This document shows, one piece after another, positions 47,101 to 55,380 of a stretch of 64,000 nucleotides of DNA. Under the pieces are notes generated by a model. It searched no databases and was not told where the DNA came from. It saw only the letters and a list, made by a program, of their open reading frames with translations. How positions within the stretch are numbered: the first letter of the stretch is position 1; every line of letters begins with the position of its first letter. The position numbers and the translations under genes are program-made. Source of the stretch: Chryseosolibacter sp964551035 (GTDB taxonomy: Bacteria > Bacteroidota > Bacteroidia > Cytophagales > Cyclobacteriaceae); the NCBI GenBank assembly GCA_964551035.1, contig CAZKBK010000029.1, positions 1 to 64,000 on the forward strand, read 5' to 3'.

Positions 47101-48353
47101 GGGACGCCATGGCGGTTGAGTTCTACGTAGAAATCGTCTCCAAATTCGTTGTGCCACCACTTGAAGGCCTCTTCGGCCTGCTTTTCGCCGACATGCAGAA
47201 TCAGGTAAGGTACCTCGCCGGCCAGGTTCCCCGTCGTGGCCATCAAATCGTCCTTATGCTGCTGCACCAACTGCTTGTCTATCCGTGGATAGATTCCGTA
47301 AAGCCCTTCGGTAAAACCCAATGAACTGAGGCGCGCCAGGTTGTGATAGCCGTTCTTGTTTTTTGCCAGCAGCACCTGCTGGAACCTTCGGTCAGGGTTG
47401 TCCTTCGTGAATTTCAGCTTCGTGCGCTCGTCGGCGATGAAGAACTCACATCCGACGATGGCTTTGATCTCGTTAGCCACAGCTTCACGAACAAACTTGA
47501 ATGCACCGTACATGTTTCCCAGGTCGGTGATGGCGACGGCGGGCATTTTCAACTCCTTGGCCTTGCTTACCATGACCTTTATATCGGGCGTCGCCTGGAG
47601 GACCGAATACTGCGAATGCGCGTGAAGGTGAACAAACGGTTTATCGGACAGCGCCGCGGCATCAGCCTCCAACGAGTAGCCGGCATTTTTCGCTTTCTCT
47701 CGTTTCGTCGAGTTGCCGGCTTCCAGGACGGGTTCTTCGTAGGTAATTTCTTCAAGAGGGATGCCGTCAACTGGCGCGACTACCCTTTCGCGGATCAGTC
47801 CAAAAAAACACCGCGCGGTTGCCGCGACATCGTAGGCGGCATCATGCGCGTCGCCAAAGTCCTTTCCAAACAGCTTTTCATGGAGCTCAACAAGCCGCGG
47901 CATCTTCAGCCTCCCCCCAATGCCACCGGCAAGCTGGCAATATTCCGTCGACACGACACCGGTGTCCGTTTTTTTCGTCGCCAGTAGCCGCTCCGTCGGC
48001 AATTGCCGCCGCAACATTTCCGCGCCGAGGATGCTGATGTCAAATTCGATATTGTGCCCCACAACCAGAGACGCTCTTTCGAGGTCCTCGCCAAAAGCGG
48101 CAAGAACGTTGTTGATCTCGTGTCCCTCTTCCATGGCGCGAGCCGTCGAGATGCCGTGGACCTGTTGCGCTTTATAGGGAATGTCGAAGCCGTCGGGCCT
48201 TATGATAAAGTTCTTTTGCGAAAGGAGGCGGCCCTTTTCGTCGTGCAGTTGCCAGGCGAGCTGAACCAGGCGCGGCCAGTTATCGAGATCTTCAATGGGG
48301 GCAGTCTTATTGTGCGGAATACCGGTGGTTTCCGTATCGAAGATGAGATACAT
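44169..48353 (-). CDS. dnaE: DNA polymerase III alpha subunit with fused N-terminal DnaQ-type exonuclease
   Basis: This 1394-residue polymerase begins with a complete DEDDh exonuclease (about 1-190): D6 and E8 (FDTETTG), D105 (HNIEFD), H170 and D175 (HDAAYD). The PHP domain follows at about 238. Its first motif HLHAHS (H242, H244) is kept but the expected ITDHGN is ITDLGN (L278), so metal binding is probably weakened. The polymerase core has GPGRGSAAGS and the catalytic LPDIDIDF near 638; the C-terminal OB domain is present (about 1200-1300). It is the replicative polymerase and likely proofreads itself. A TACATTTA near-match to the -7 box lies at 48381-48388 upstream. Confidence 0.95.
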   Translation of the reverse strand: MYLIFDTETTGIPHNKTAPIEDLDNWPRLVQLAWQLHDEKGRLLSQKNFIIRPDGFDIPYKAQQVHGISTARAMEEGHEINNVLAAFGEDLERASLVVGHNIEFDISILGAEMLRRQLPTERLLATKKTDTGVVSTEYCQLAGGIGGRLKMPRLVELHEKLFGKDFGDAHDAAYDVAATARCFFGLIRERVVAPVDGIPLEEITYEEPVLEAGNSTKREKAKNAGYSLEADAAALSDKPFVHLHAHSQYSVLQATPDIKVMVSKAKELKMPAVAITDLGNMYGAFKFVREAVANEIKAIVGCEFFIADERTKLKFTKDNPDRRFQQVLLAKNKNGYHNLARLSSLGFTEGLYGIYPRIDKQLVQQHKDDLMATTGNLAGEVPYLILHVGEKQAEEAFKWWHNEFGDDFYVELNRHGVPEEDHVNETLLRFAQKYGVKYFAANECFYIDREEANAHDVLLCIKEGEFKSTPIGQGRGHRLGLSNDQYYFKSQEEMRSIFRDLPDALDTIGEIIDKVESYTLERNVLLPKFDIPADFSSEDEYLRHLTFEGAGKRYGEVSDAIRERLDFELATIRNTGYPGYFLIVQDFTSKAREMGVSVGPGRGSAAGSAVAYCIGITNVDPIAYDLLFERFLNPDRVSLPDIDIDFDDEGRNKVLQYVIDKYGRKQVAQIITYGTMAAKSSIRDCARVMELPLSDANVLAKMIPERPGTSLATAFQEVRELDLIRKGDDLKAQVMKQAVVLEGSVRNTGVHACGVIITPDDLTNFVPVATAKDSDMLVTQFDNSVVESAGMLKMDFLGLTTLSIIRTAQRNIRKSKGIDIDIDKIPLDDRLTYELFQRGETTGTFQFESVGMQKYLRQLKPDKFEDLIAMNALYRPGPMEYIPAFINRKHGREPIKYDLPEMEEFLAETYGITVYQEQVMLLSQKLAGFSKGDADVLRKAMGKKQKAVLDKMKDKFLEGCKARGLDQAICEKIWTDWEAFAQYAFNKSHSTCYSLLAYQTAYLKANYPAEYMAAVLTHSQSNLENVTFFIEECRNMSIHVLGPHVNESGVYFEVNHEGEIRFGLGAIKGAGDAAVEAIIQERDARGPFADIFDFAKRLNQRSVNKKTYECLALSGAFDCFNGLHRRQYVFAREGDISLIEKAIRYAAKAHQEEQSAQASLFGGTSGAAMPKPRIENVEPFSEIEKLNLEKEVVGIYISGHPLDHFRFEMETFCTASCSQLNEIEPLLGRELKLGGIVTMVEHRTTKTGKPFGKFSIEDYGGNTTFTLFGEDYLKFRNFMNLGWFVFIEGMVVRNTWGQQNIEFKIRNIDLLNEIGVKRSKGVQLNLTASEITQDLIGRIEGVCQEFSGSTPLYLKLKDEGENLSLELLSRKFRINPVNDMVKKMKKVGDVEIVL

Positions 48354-48622
48354 AAAAATTTCAGGTAGTGGTTGAAAGGGTAAATGTAACGGTCGTCATG
48401 AACCTTTCCCACACGCGTTGGCATTTAGCTGCAAGCCCCTTTTCCAGGGGAAGGCTTCGCCCTGAAACCTAACACGAAGGCCCTTGCCTTTGTTCCCATA
48501 TTGAGAATGCGCGTTTCCGCCGGTCTGGTCAAAGCACCCCAATATTTCAAATAAATTACTGTAAATCAATATGTTAAGAAAAAAGGCAAGATTCTTGGTG
48601 AATTTGCACAAAGGCAAAATTC

Positions 48623-48730
48623 ATGAAATCGATAATGAAAAGAATTGCAAGGTTTTTCCGGAGGGAGTGGTTCCTTATGGTGATGATCATCACCATCTCG
48701 CTCATTTTTTTTATCTTCGGAACGTTCTGA
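48623..48730 (+). CDS. Small membrane peptide, 35 residues
   Basis: An ATG at 48623 opens 35 codons ending in TGA at 48728-48730. The N-terminal third is basic (MKSIMKRIARFFRREW) and the rest is one hydrophobic helix (LMVMIITISLIFFIFGTF), the positive-inside layout of a single-pass inner-membrane peptide. A near-match to the -7 box (TGAATTTG, 48599-48606) precedes it. The 490-base dnaE-sdhC interval is otherwise empty: 48354-48622 holds only AT-rich sequence with a small CCCC/GGGG hairpin near 48440. It is codirectional with sdhCAB and ends 110 bases before sdhC. Confidence 0.5.
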   Translation: MKSIMKRIARFFRREWFLMVMIITISLIFFIFGTF

Positions 48731-48798
48731 TCCCACCACCAACTATTTAGAAATTTTTAAAATAGACCCGTCAGATTGTTTGGTAATACACTGAGGAG

Positions 48799-48806
48799 TA
48801 ATTTTG
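48799..48806 (+). promoter_or_regulatory. sdhCAB promoter -7 box (TAATTTTG)
   Basis: This exact TAnnTTTG match has a TTG at 48776-48778, 20 bases upstream, as the -33 element. The predicted leader to sdhC is about 30 bases. Confidence 0.7.
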
Positions 48807-48840
48807 GCGCGATCCAACACGCCTCAGTTAAAACTAAACT

Positions 48841-49515
48841 ATGAATTGGTTTGCGAAACTTTTCTCCAGTACACTCGGGAGAAAACTCATCATGGCCCTC
48901 ACCGGGCTTTTTGTCATCCTCTTTCTCGTAGTTCACCTCGCCGGCAACCTTCAACTGATGTATGCTGATGAAGGCCGCGCATTCAACGTCTACGCGCAGT
49001 TCATGACCACCAACCCGCTGATCAAGACGATCAGTATTGTCAATTTTACCCTCATTGCCATGCACATCGTTTGGGCGATTCTGCTGACGGTGAACAATCG
49101 GCGTTCACGCGGACCGGAAGGCTATGCCGTCAGTGATAATTCGTCTCACTGGACATCGCGAAACATGGGCCTGCTCGGCACCTTCATCTTCATCTTTCTG
49201 GTTATTCACCTCCGCGGGTTCTGGTACACCATGCATTGGGGGCCGATCGAGATGGTTACGTATGATGGTGAGCAGTACAAAAACCTTTATGCCGTTGTGG
49301 ATGCGGCCTATTCCCAGTGGTGGTATGTGGCCATCTATGTCTTCAGCATGCTCATGCTTGCGTTTCACCTCCTTCACGGCTTCAGCAGCGCATTCCAGAC
49401 GCTGGGGCTGAACCATGTCAAGTACAATCCGGTGATCCGTTTTGTCGGTGTGGCTTTCGCGTTGCTCGTACCGGCGCTGTTTGCATTGATCCCGGTTTAT
49501 ATGTATTACAATTGA
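48841..49515 (+). CDS. sdhC: Succinate dehydrogenase/fumarate reductase cytochrome b subunit
   Basis: This 224-residue protein is the single membrane anchor of a type B complex (as in B. subtilis and Wolinella), with five membrane helices. The histidines that bind the two haems b are in VVHLAGN, IAMHIVW, VIHLRGFWYTMHW and FHLLHGF. It passes electrons between the flavoprotein/iron-sulfur pair and menaquinone. It begins the sdhCAB operon; sdhA follows 18 bases later. Confidence 0.93.
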   Translation: MNWFAKLFSSTLGRKLIMALTGLFVILFLVVHLAGNLQLMYADEGRAFNVYAQFMTTNPLIKTISIVNFTLIAMHIVWAILLTVNNRRSRGPEGYAVSDNSSHWTSRNMGLLGTFIFIFLVIHLRGFWYTMHWGPIEMVTYDGEQYKNLYAVVDAAYSQWWYVAIYVFSMLMLAFHLLHGFSSAFQTLGLNHVKYNPVIRFVGVAFALLVPALFALIPVYMYYN

Positions 49516-49533
49516 TCAGAATATTTCCGAAAT

Positions 49534-51456
49534 ATGAAATTAGATTCAAAAATCCCGGAAGGGCCTTTAGCGGAGAAATGGTCGAAGCACAAGTTCAATC
49601 TCAAGCTCGTTAATCCCGCCAATAAACGGAAGTATGAAGTCATCGTGGTGGGCACAGGCCTCGCGGGCGCTTCCGCCGCAGCGTCGCTGGCCGAGTTGGG
49701 CTATAATGTGAAGGCATTTTGTTTCCAGGATAGCGCACGCCGCGCGCACAGCATCGCCGCACAGGGTGGAATCAACGCGGCAAAGAATTATCGTAACGAC
49801 GGCGACAGTGTCTACCGTCTTTTTTATGATACCATAAAAGGCGGCGACTACCGCGCGCGGGAGGCAAATGTACACCGCCTTGCAGAGGTGAGCGTAAACA
49901 TTATCGACCAATGCGTCGCGCAGGGCGTCCCGTTTGCCCGGGAATATGGAGGACTGCTCGATAACCGTTCATTTGGTGGTGCGCAGGTATCCAGAACGTT
50001 TTACGCCCGTGGTCAGACGGGACAACAATTGTTGTTGGGCGCGTACAGCGCATTGAACCGCCAGATCGCCGCAGGGAAGGTGAAGATGTATGAGCGCACT
50101 GAGATGCTCGACCTCGTGGTGGCGGATGGAAAGGCGCGCGGCATCATTACGCGCAATCTCGTTACCGGAAAGATCGAAGCGCATAGTGCGCACGCCGTAC
50201 TCCTCTGCACGGGTGGATATGGAAACGTGTTTTTCCTTTCCACCAACGCGAAAGGGTCGAACGCCACGGCCGCATGGAGGGCCCATAAGAAAGGCGCATT
50301 TTTTGGCAACCCTTGTTTCACGCAGATTCACCCCACCTGTATACCGGTATCGGGCGACCACCAGTCGAAATTGACGCTCATGTCGGAGTCGTTGCGAAAT
50401 GACGGCCGCGTATGGGTTCCCAAAACGGCGCGGCCGGGTTTGAAGGCCCGCGACGCGGTCAGAATACCGGACGCGGAGCGGGATTATTTTCTCGAGCGGA
50501 AATACCCCTCGTTCGGGAACCTGGTGCCACGCGACGTGGCTTCGCGCAACGCCAAGTATGTATGCGATGAGGGTAGGGGAGTAGGCTCCGGACTCGCGGT
50601 ATTCCTCGACTTTGCCGACGCCATCAAACGCGATGGACGGAATGTCATCGAGGCGAAATACGGAAACCTGTTCGACATGTATCAGCAGATTACAGGCGAC
50701 AATCCGTATGAAATGCCGATGATGATCTATCCCGCCGTACACTACACGATGGGCGGCCTTTGGGTCGATTACAACCTGATGACTACCATCCCCGGCTGCT
50801 ACGCCCTTGGCGAAGCGAACTTTTCCGACCACGGTGCAAACCGGCTTGGCGCCAGCGCGCTGATGCAAGGTCTGGCAGACGGATATTTTGTGATCCCGTA
50901 TACCATCGGCGACTACCTGGCGAACCTTGGGTGGAGCGACCGCATCGACATCGATCAGCCCGCCTTCCGCGAAGCGCTCGAGTATGTAAATACGAGAACC
51001 AACAAGCTGTTGGGAATTAAGGGAAAGAAGACGGTGGATGAATTGCATCGCGAATTGGGAATGACCATGTGGGAGTACTGCGGGATGTCGCGAACGGCGG
51101 AAGGGCTTGCGAAAGCAAAAACCCGGATTCAGGAACTTCGCACCGAGTTTTGGCAAAATGTCAACGTGCTCGGCGGCGGAAATGAACTGAACCAGGAACT
51201 GGAAAAAGCCGGACGCGTCGCCGACTTCATGGAACTGAGCGAGCTGATGGTGGACGACGCGCTGCATCGCTCTGAAAGTTGTGGTGGCCATTTCCGCGAA
51301 GAGTCGCAAACGCCTGAAGGAGAAGCCCTGCGCAAAGACGATCAGTTCACCTACGCGGCGGCTTGGGAGTACGCCGGAGAAAATACGCCAAGCGTGCTTC
51401 ACAAGGAGGATCTGGTGTTCGAGAACGTGAAGTTGACGCAGCGCAGTTATAAATAA
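49534..51456 (+). CDS. sdhA: Succinate dehydrogenase/fumarate reductase flavoprotein subunit
   Basis: This 640-residue subunit oxidises succinate to fumarate. The FAD-binding GTGLAGASAAASLAELG is at about 38-54, the covalent FAD histidine lies in the segment RRAHSIAAQGG, and active-site residues are in FTQIHPT, the HYTMGG segment and DHGANRLGASAL. Length is at the long end of the family (about 600-650), as usual for type B enzymes in Bacteroidota. It sits between sdhC and sdhB with 18 and 26 bases between stops and starts. Confidence 0.96.
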   Translation: MKLDSKIPEGPLAEKWSKHKFNLKLVNPANKRKYEVIVVGTGLAGASAAASLAELGYNVKAFCFQDSARRAHSIAAQGGINAAKNYRNDGDSVYRLFYDTIKGGDYRAREANVHRLAEVSVNIIDQCVAQGVPFAREYGGLLDNRSFGGAQVSRTFYARGQTGQQLLLGAYSALNRQIAAGKVKMYERTEMLDLVVADGKARGIITRNLVTGKIEAHSAHAVLLCTGGYGNVFFLSTNAKGSNATAAWRAHKKGAFFGNPCFTQIHPTCIPVSGDHQSKLTLMSESLRNDGRVWVPKTARPGLKARDAVRIPDAERDYFLERKYPSFGNLVPRDVASRNAKYVCDEGRGVGSGLAVFLDFADAIKRDGRNVIEAKYGNLFDMYQQITGDNPYEMPMMIYPAVHYTMGGLWVDYNLMTTIPGCYALGEANFSDHGANRLGASALMQGLADGYFVIPYTIGDYLANLGWSDRIDIDQPAFREALEYVNTRTNKLLGIKGKKTVDELHRELGMTMWEYCGMSRTAEGLAKAKTRIQELRTEFWQNVNVLGGGNELNQELEKAGRVADFMELSELMVDDALHRSESCGGHFREESQTPEGEALRKDDQFTYAAAWEYAGENTPSVLHKEDLVFENVKLTQRSYK

Positions 51457-51482
51457 TTCATTACCGAAAGAAACCGATTGCC

Positions 51483-52232
51483 ATGAAAATAACGCTCAAA
51501 GTCTGGAGGCAGAAAAGCAAGGATGTCCGGGGAGGATTCAAGACTTATCAGGTCGATAACGTATCGGAAGATATGTCGTTCCTTGAAATGTTCGATGTGT
51601 TGAACAACGACCTCATCAAGAAAGGCGAAGAACCGATCGCGTTTGACCACGACTGCCGGGAGGGGATCTGCGGCGCTTGCAGCATGTACATCAACGGAAG
51701 GCCTCATGGACCGCTGCAAACAACGACCTGCCAACTGCACATGCGAACGTTCAAAGACGGTGCAAAGATCACCGTGGAACCCTGGCGGGCAAAACCTTTC
51801 CCCGTGATCCGGGATCTTATTGTTGACAGAGGTGCTTTCGACCGCATTCAGCAAGCGGGGGGTTACATTTCCGTGAACACCGGCGGCGTCCCGGATGCCA
51901 ATGCGATCCCCATTCAAAAACAGGACGCGGACATGGCGTTCGATTCCGCGGCATGTATCGGCTGCGGCGCCTGCGTGGCAGCATGCAAGAATGCGTCGGC
52001 GATGCTGTTTGTCAGCGCCAAAGTGTCTCAGCTTGCCCTCTTGCCGCAGGGTCAGCCCGAGCGAAAGGCGCGCGTCGAAAAAATGGTGGAGCAAATGGAT
52101 GAGGAAGGCTTTGGATCATGCACGAACACCTATGCCTGCGAGGCGGAGTGTCCCAAGGGAATCAGCGTCTCCAACATCGCGCGGATGAACCGGGAGTATT
52201 TCGGTGCGAAACTCTCGTCGGAGAAACGTTGA
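51483..52232 (+). CDS. sdhB: Succinate dehydrogenase/fumarate reductase iron-sulfur subunit
   Basis: This 249-residue subunit carries the three clusters. The 2Fe-2S ligands are in HDCREGICGACSMYING and TTTCQL. The 4Fe-4S and 3Fe-4S ligands are in CIGCGACVAACKNAS and CTNTYACEAECPKGIS. It connects the flavoprotein to the cytochrome. It ends the operon. The following 250 bases hold no gene I can support. Confidence 0.96.
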   Translation: MKITLKVWRQKSKDVRGGFKTYQVDNVSEDMSFLEMFDVLNNDLIKKGEEPIAFDHDCREGICGACSMYINGRPHGPLQTTTCQLHMRTFKDGAKITVEPWRAKPFPVIRDLIVDRGAFDRIQQAGGYISVNTGGVPDANAIPIQKQDADMAFDSAACIGCGACVAACKNASAMLFVSAKVSQLALLPQGQPERKARVEKMVEQMDEEGFGSCTNTYACEAECPKGISVSNIARMNREYFGAKLSSEKR

Positions 52233-52448
52233 CAGCCCGTCGCCAGGGCTCCATACCGGCCTATGCCCGTTTGCCGTTAGCGCTGGTGCTACCGAAGGCC
52301 AACAACGCGCATCGTTAAGCCATCAGAAGGAAAAGGCGGCAAATTGCCCCTGCGCCATACAAAACCTCCGGACGCACACACGCCGGGCTCTTTATCGGCT
52401 GTTTCGGACGGGATGACATCCGCCGGAACGATTCTCGAGATATTCACC

Positions 52449-52456
52449 TACCTTTG
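52449..52456 (+). promoter_or_regulatory. DEAD-box helicase promoter -7 box (TACCTTTG)
   Basis: This exact TAnnTTTG match lies 25 bases before the ATG at 52482 and rules out the upstream in-frame ATGs at 52344 and 52413. Confidence 0.65.
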
Positions 52457-52481
52457 CGGATTCTTTATAAAAAAACAGAAG

Positions 52482-54170
52482 ATGCATCCATTTGAAAGCC
52501 TGGGTTTGCCGGCTGAACTCGTAAACGCCGTCAAAAAGCTCGGCTTTGTTGACCCGACTCCCGTACAACAGGAAGCCATTCCGCGATTGTTGCGCGAGGA
52601 CCGCGATATCATTGCCCTCGCCCAAACGGGAACCGGCAAGACCGCCGCCTTTGGCCTGCCCTTGATCGCCATGGTTGATGAGAATGACCGGCGAACAACG
52701 GCCCTGGTACTGGCGCCTACACGGGAGTTGTGCCTGCAAATCACCAAGGACTTTGAAAGCTTTTCGGATGGCGTGAAGCCGCTGAACATCGTTCCCGTTT
52801 ACGGAGGCGCGAGCATCGCTGAGCAGATGCGGAGGATCCGAAAGGGCGCGCAGATCATTGTGGCCACGCCCGGACGGCTCATGGACTTGCTCGGTCGTCG
52901 CGTTGTCAGCCTTAACGACCTGCGGTTTGTTGTCCTGGATGAAGCGGATGAAATGCTCAACATGGGCTTTAAAGAAGACATTGACCAGATACTCGCTGGC
53001 ACCCCGGAGGGAAAGAACGTTTGGCTCTTTTCGGCGACGATGCCGCGCGAAGTCAGACGGCTTGCGGAGATGTACATGCGCCAGCCCGAGGAGATTACCG
53101 TCGGCCAGAAGAACCAGGGTAACCAAAACATAGAACATGAGTACGTGGTCGTCGATGACCGCGACCGCTATGCGGCCCTTAAACGGATTGTAGACTACAA
53201 CTACGATATCTTCGCAGTCATATTTTGCCGCACCAAAGTCGACACGCAGCGCGTAGCCGAGCATCTCATTCGCGATGGATACAACGCCGATGCCCTTCAT
53301 GGTGATCTCACGCAGCAACAACGCGACAAGGTCATGGGAAGCTTCCGCAGTAAGGCCCTGCAAATTCTCGTCGCTACGGACGTGGCGGCGCGCGGCATCG
53401 ACGTTAGCAACATTACGCACGTTATCCACATGAATCTTCCCGACGAGATAGAGTTCTATACCCACAGGAGCGGCCGCACCGCGAGGGCGGGCAAGAAGGG
53501 GGTTTCCATTGCACTCCTTACCCGGAAAGAACTGCCGAAGATCAGGCAAATTGAAAAAGCCATTCAGACTAAATTTCAAAAGAAAGCGATTCCCACGGGG
53601 GCGGAAGTTTGTGAAAAGCGCGTACTCAATATAGTGAACCGCTTGCGGGAAGTGCAGTTCGGAGACGACGACATGTCGCGTTTCCTTCCGTCGGTGTACG
53701 CTGCTTTACAGGACCTCGACAAGGAGGAAATTATCAAGCGCTTCACGGCCCTCGAGTTCAACCATTTTCTCGATTATTATCGCGACGCCAAAGACCTGAA
53801 CGTGCACGACCGGCAGGGCCCTTCGGCGGAAAGGGAAGACCGGTATGTGACCGGCGACAGGCTCTTTATCAACCTCGGCAAGATGGATGGGCTCGACGCC
53901 GGCAAGCTGCTTTCCCTGATCTGCGACCGTGCCAACATTGGCCGTCAGCATATCGGAAAGATTGAACTGAAGGGAGCCTATTCGTTTTTCGAGACGGACA
54001 AGGAAGCCACACGCACGATTCGCGATCACCTTCACGGGTTTGACTATCGCGGGCGCATGGTGCGTATCGAAGTTACCGAGCCGGCAAGGGCAAAAGGCGG
54101 CAGCAAAGCGAATTTTAAAAAGAGTAAAACCCGGGAAAAGGGCAGAAGCCGAATGAAGACGAGGTATTAA
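52482..54170 (+). CDS. DEAD-box RNA helicase with DbpA-type RNA-binding domain
   Basis: This 562-residue ATP-dependent RNA helicase (DeaD/CsdA group) has the Q motif (FVDPTPVQQEAIP), Walker A AQTGTGKT, DEAD in VLDEADEM, SAT in FSATMP, and HRSGRTAR in the second RecA domain. A C-terminal DbpA-like RNA-binding domain (about 460-535; LFINLGKMDGLDAGKLLSLI) precedes a basic tail (KTREKGRSRMKTRY). It acts in ribosome assembly or mRNA decay, often at low temperature. The start at MHPFESLG is fixed by the promoter box. Its stop overlaps the converging lipoprotein stop by three bases. Confidence 0.94.
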   Translation: MHPFESLGLPAELVNAVKKLGFVDPTPVQQEAIPRLLREDRDIIALAQTGTGKTAAFGLPLIAMVDENDRRTTALVLAPTRELCLQITKDFESFSDGVKPLNIVPVYGGASIAEQMRRIRKGAQIIVATPGRLMDLLGRRVVSLNDLRFVVLDEADEMLNMGFKEDIDQILAGTPEGKNVWLFSATMPREVRRLAEMYMRQPEEITVGQKNQGNQNIEHEYVVVDDRDRYAALKRIVDYNYDIFAVIFCRTKVDTQRVAEHLIRDGYNADALHGDLTQQQRDKVMGSFRSKALQILVATDVAARGIDVSNITHVIHMNLPDEIEFYTHRSGRTARAGKKGVSIALLTRKELPKIRQIEKAIQTKFQKKAIPTGAEVCEKRVLNIVNRLREVQFGDDDMSRFLPSVYAALQDLDKEEIIKRFTALEFNHFLDYYRDAKDLNVHDRQGPSAEREDRYVTGDRLFINLGKMDGLDAGKLLSLICDRANIGRQHIGKIELKGAYSFFETDKEATRTIRDHLHGFDYRGRMVRIEVTEPARAKGGSKANFKKSKTREKGRSRMKTRY

Positions 54171-54784
54171 CGCTGGTCTTCGGAAGCCATATGAAACAGT
54201 GGCTTTTTCTTCACGACGGTGTCTGATTCGACCTCCTTTACCACATGTTCATGCTCCGTAATGAAGGCGTTGTAAAGCAATGCAACACTGTCGTACTGTT
54301 CCCGGTAGGCGATTACATTTTGGTCGGCGGCGCGAATTTTTGCGACGATCTTTTGTAGGGTGGAGTTGTAATCGAACTCCGGTTGTGATTCAGCCAGGGT
54401 GACCATTTCCGTTAACAGCGCATTCGACGCGAAATCGTACTCCTCGACAGCGTTACCGTTTTCCATGGACTGTTGTGTGTAGCGCATTTCCTTCATCTGC
54501 CGGATTTTTTGGTCATAAACGGCCAGTTCTTCGCGAAGCGCCGGGCTGGAGACCTCCAGTTCATGCGCAAGATTCTGCATCGCTTTGATGCGCTGGTTGT
54601 CATTGCTGATCAACCGGTTCCAGGACTCCAGCATGTCATCCTTAAGATCGAGATACGACTCGGCCACGGAATCCATTCTGGTGAAATGGGTTGTCGATTC
54701 CGGCGCAGTCTTTTCCTTGCAGCCAAAAAAAAGCAAAAAGCCGCAACAGGATGCGATCGTCGGAAACAAAAATGCCTTCATCAT
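54167..54784 (-). CDS. Helical lipoprotein, weakly LemA-like
   Basis: This 205-residue lipoprotein has a lipobox (LLFFGC, lipidation at about C22) and is otherwise helical with several coiled stretches. The block LTEMVTLAESQPEF followed by IRAADQNVIAYREQYDSVALLYNAFI resembles the end of LemA-family proteins, but the match is weak and I leave it unnamed. It starts 110 bases after paaD on the same strand, so it might be the last gene of the paa operon, or independent. Confidence 0.7.
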   Translation of the reverse strand: MMKAFLFPTIASCCGFLLFFGCKEKTAPESTTHFTRMDSVAESYLDLKDDMLESWNRLISNDNQRIKAMQNLAHELEVSSPALREELAVYDQKIRQMKEMRYTQQSMENGNAVEEYDFASNALLTEMVTLAESQPEFDYNSTLQKIVAKIRAADQNVIAYREQYDSVALLYNAFITEHEHVVKEVESDTVVKKKPLFHMASEDQR

Positions 54785-54893
54785 GCGCTTGGTCGTAAAG
54801 GTCCCTTACGGGATTGGTCTGAAAATGTTTTCCGGCTGCCTTGCAATTGTGGCTTGTGTAACATTCCCGGCCGTTTTGTCCAAAAACGCCGTA

Positions 54894-55376
54894 TCAAACC
54901 GGTTTGAATTGTTCAAAAGCCTCGTGGCATTGGTTGCAATAGTGAATGGACCGGCACAACGTGGGACCAAACGGGTTTTTGAGTTCCGTATCCGTACTGC
55001 TGCACCGGGGACAGGCCACCTGTTCCAGGACGTCGAGGTCCATGAAAAGCGCCGTGGCAGGAGGCGGTGCCAGCCCAAAATTCCTAAGGGCCACCCGCCC
55101 CTTTTCCGTTATTCTGTCGCTCGTCCACGGCTCCTTGTAAGAAACCTCTACCACCACAGGGGCCACGCCATGCTGTTGCAAGACGTCGACTATTTCCTGC
55201 TTCATGACTTCGAGTGCCGGGCACCCGACGAACGTCGGGGTTAGAACCACCCGGGTTTGGTCCTCGTCGATTGCAACGTCGGCGATTACGCCAAGGTCTA
55301 CCAAAGAAAGGACGGGAATCTCCGGATCCTTTACCTCTTGCAGCCAGTTATAAATGTCGTCGCGCGTAATTGACAT
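54894..55376 (-). CDS. paaD: Phenylacetyl-CoA epoxidase maturation protein PaaD
   Basis: This 160-residue protein has the DUF59/MIP18 domain (about 1-100; DPEIPVLSLVDLGVI and PTFVGCPALEVM) and a C-terminal zinc-ribbon-like cysteine motif (CPRCSS and CNQCHEAF). PaaD is thought to help assemble the iron centre of the PaaABC(E) monooxygenase. The start is ATG 55376 (MSITRDDIY), giving a 4-base gap to the DinB gene stop. It is the last paa gene; paaE (the reductase) does not follow. Confidence 0.92.
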   Translation of the reverse strand: MSITRDDIYNWLQEVKDPEIPVLSLVDLGVIADVAIDEDQTRVVLTPTFVGCPALEVMKQEIVDVLQQHGVAPVVVEVSYKEPWTSDRITEKGRVALRNFGLAPPPATALFMDLDVLEQVACPRCSSTDTELKNPFGPTLCRSIHYCNQCHEAFEQFKPV

Positions 55377-55380
55377 AGCC

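Noticed and set aside
49969..51402. A 477-codon minus-strand frame opposite sdhA
   Set aside because: It is antisense to the flavoprotein gene, which has clear FAD and active-site motifs.
52392..53579. A 395-codon minus-strand frame opposite the DEAD-box helicase
   Set aside because: The helicase motifs on the plus strand are complete, and this frame shows no family.
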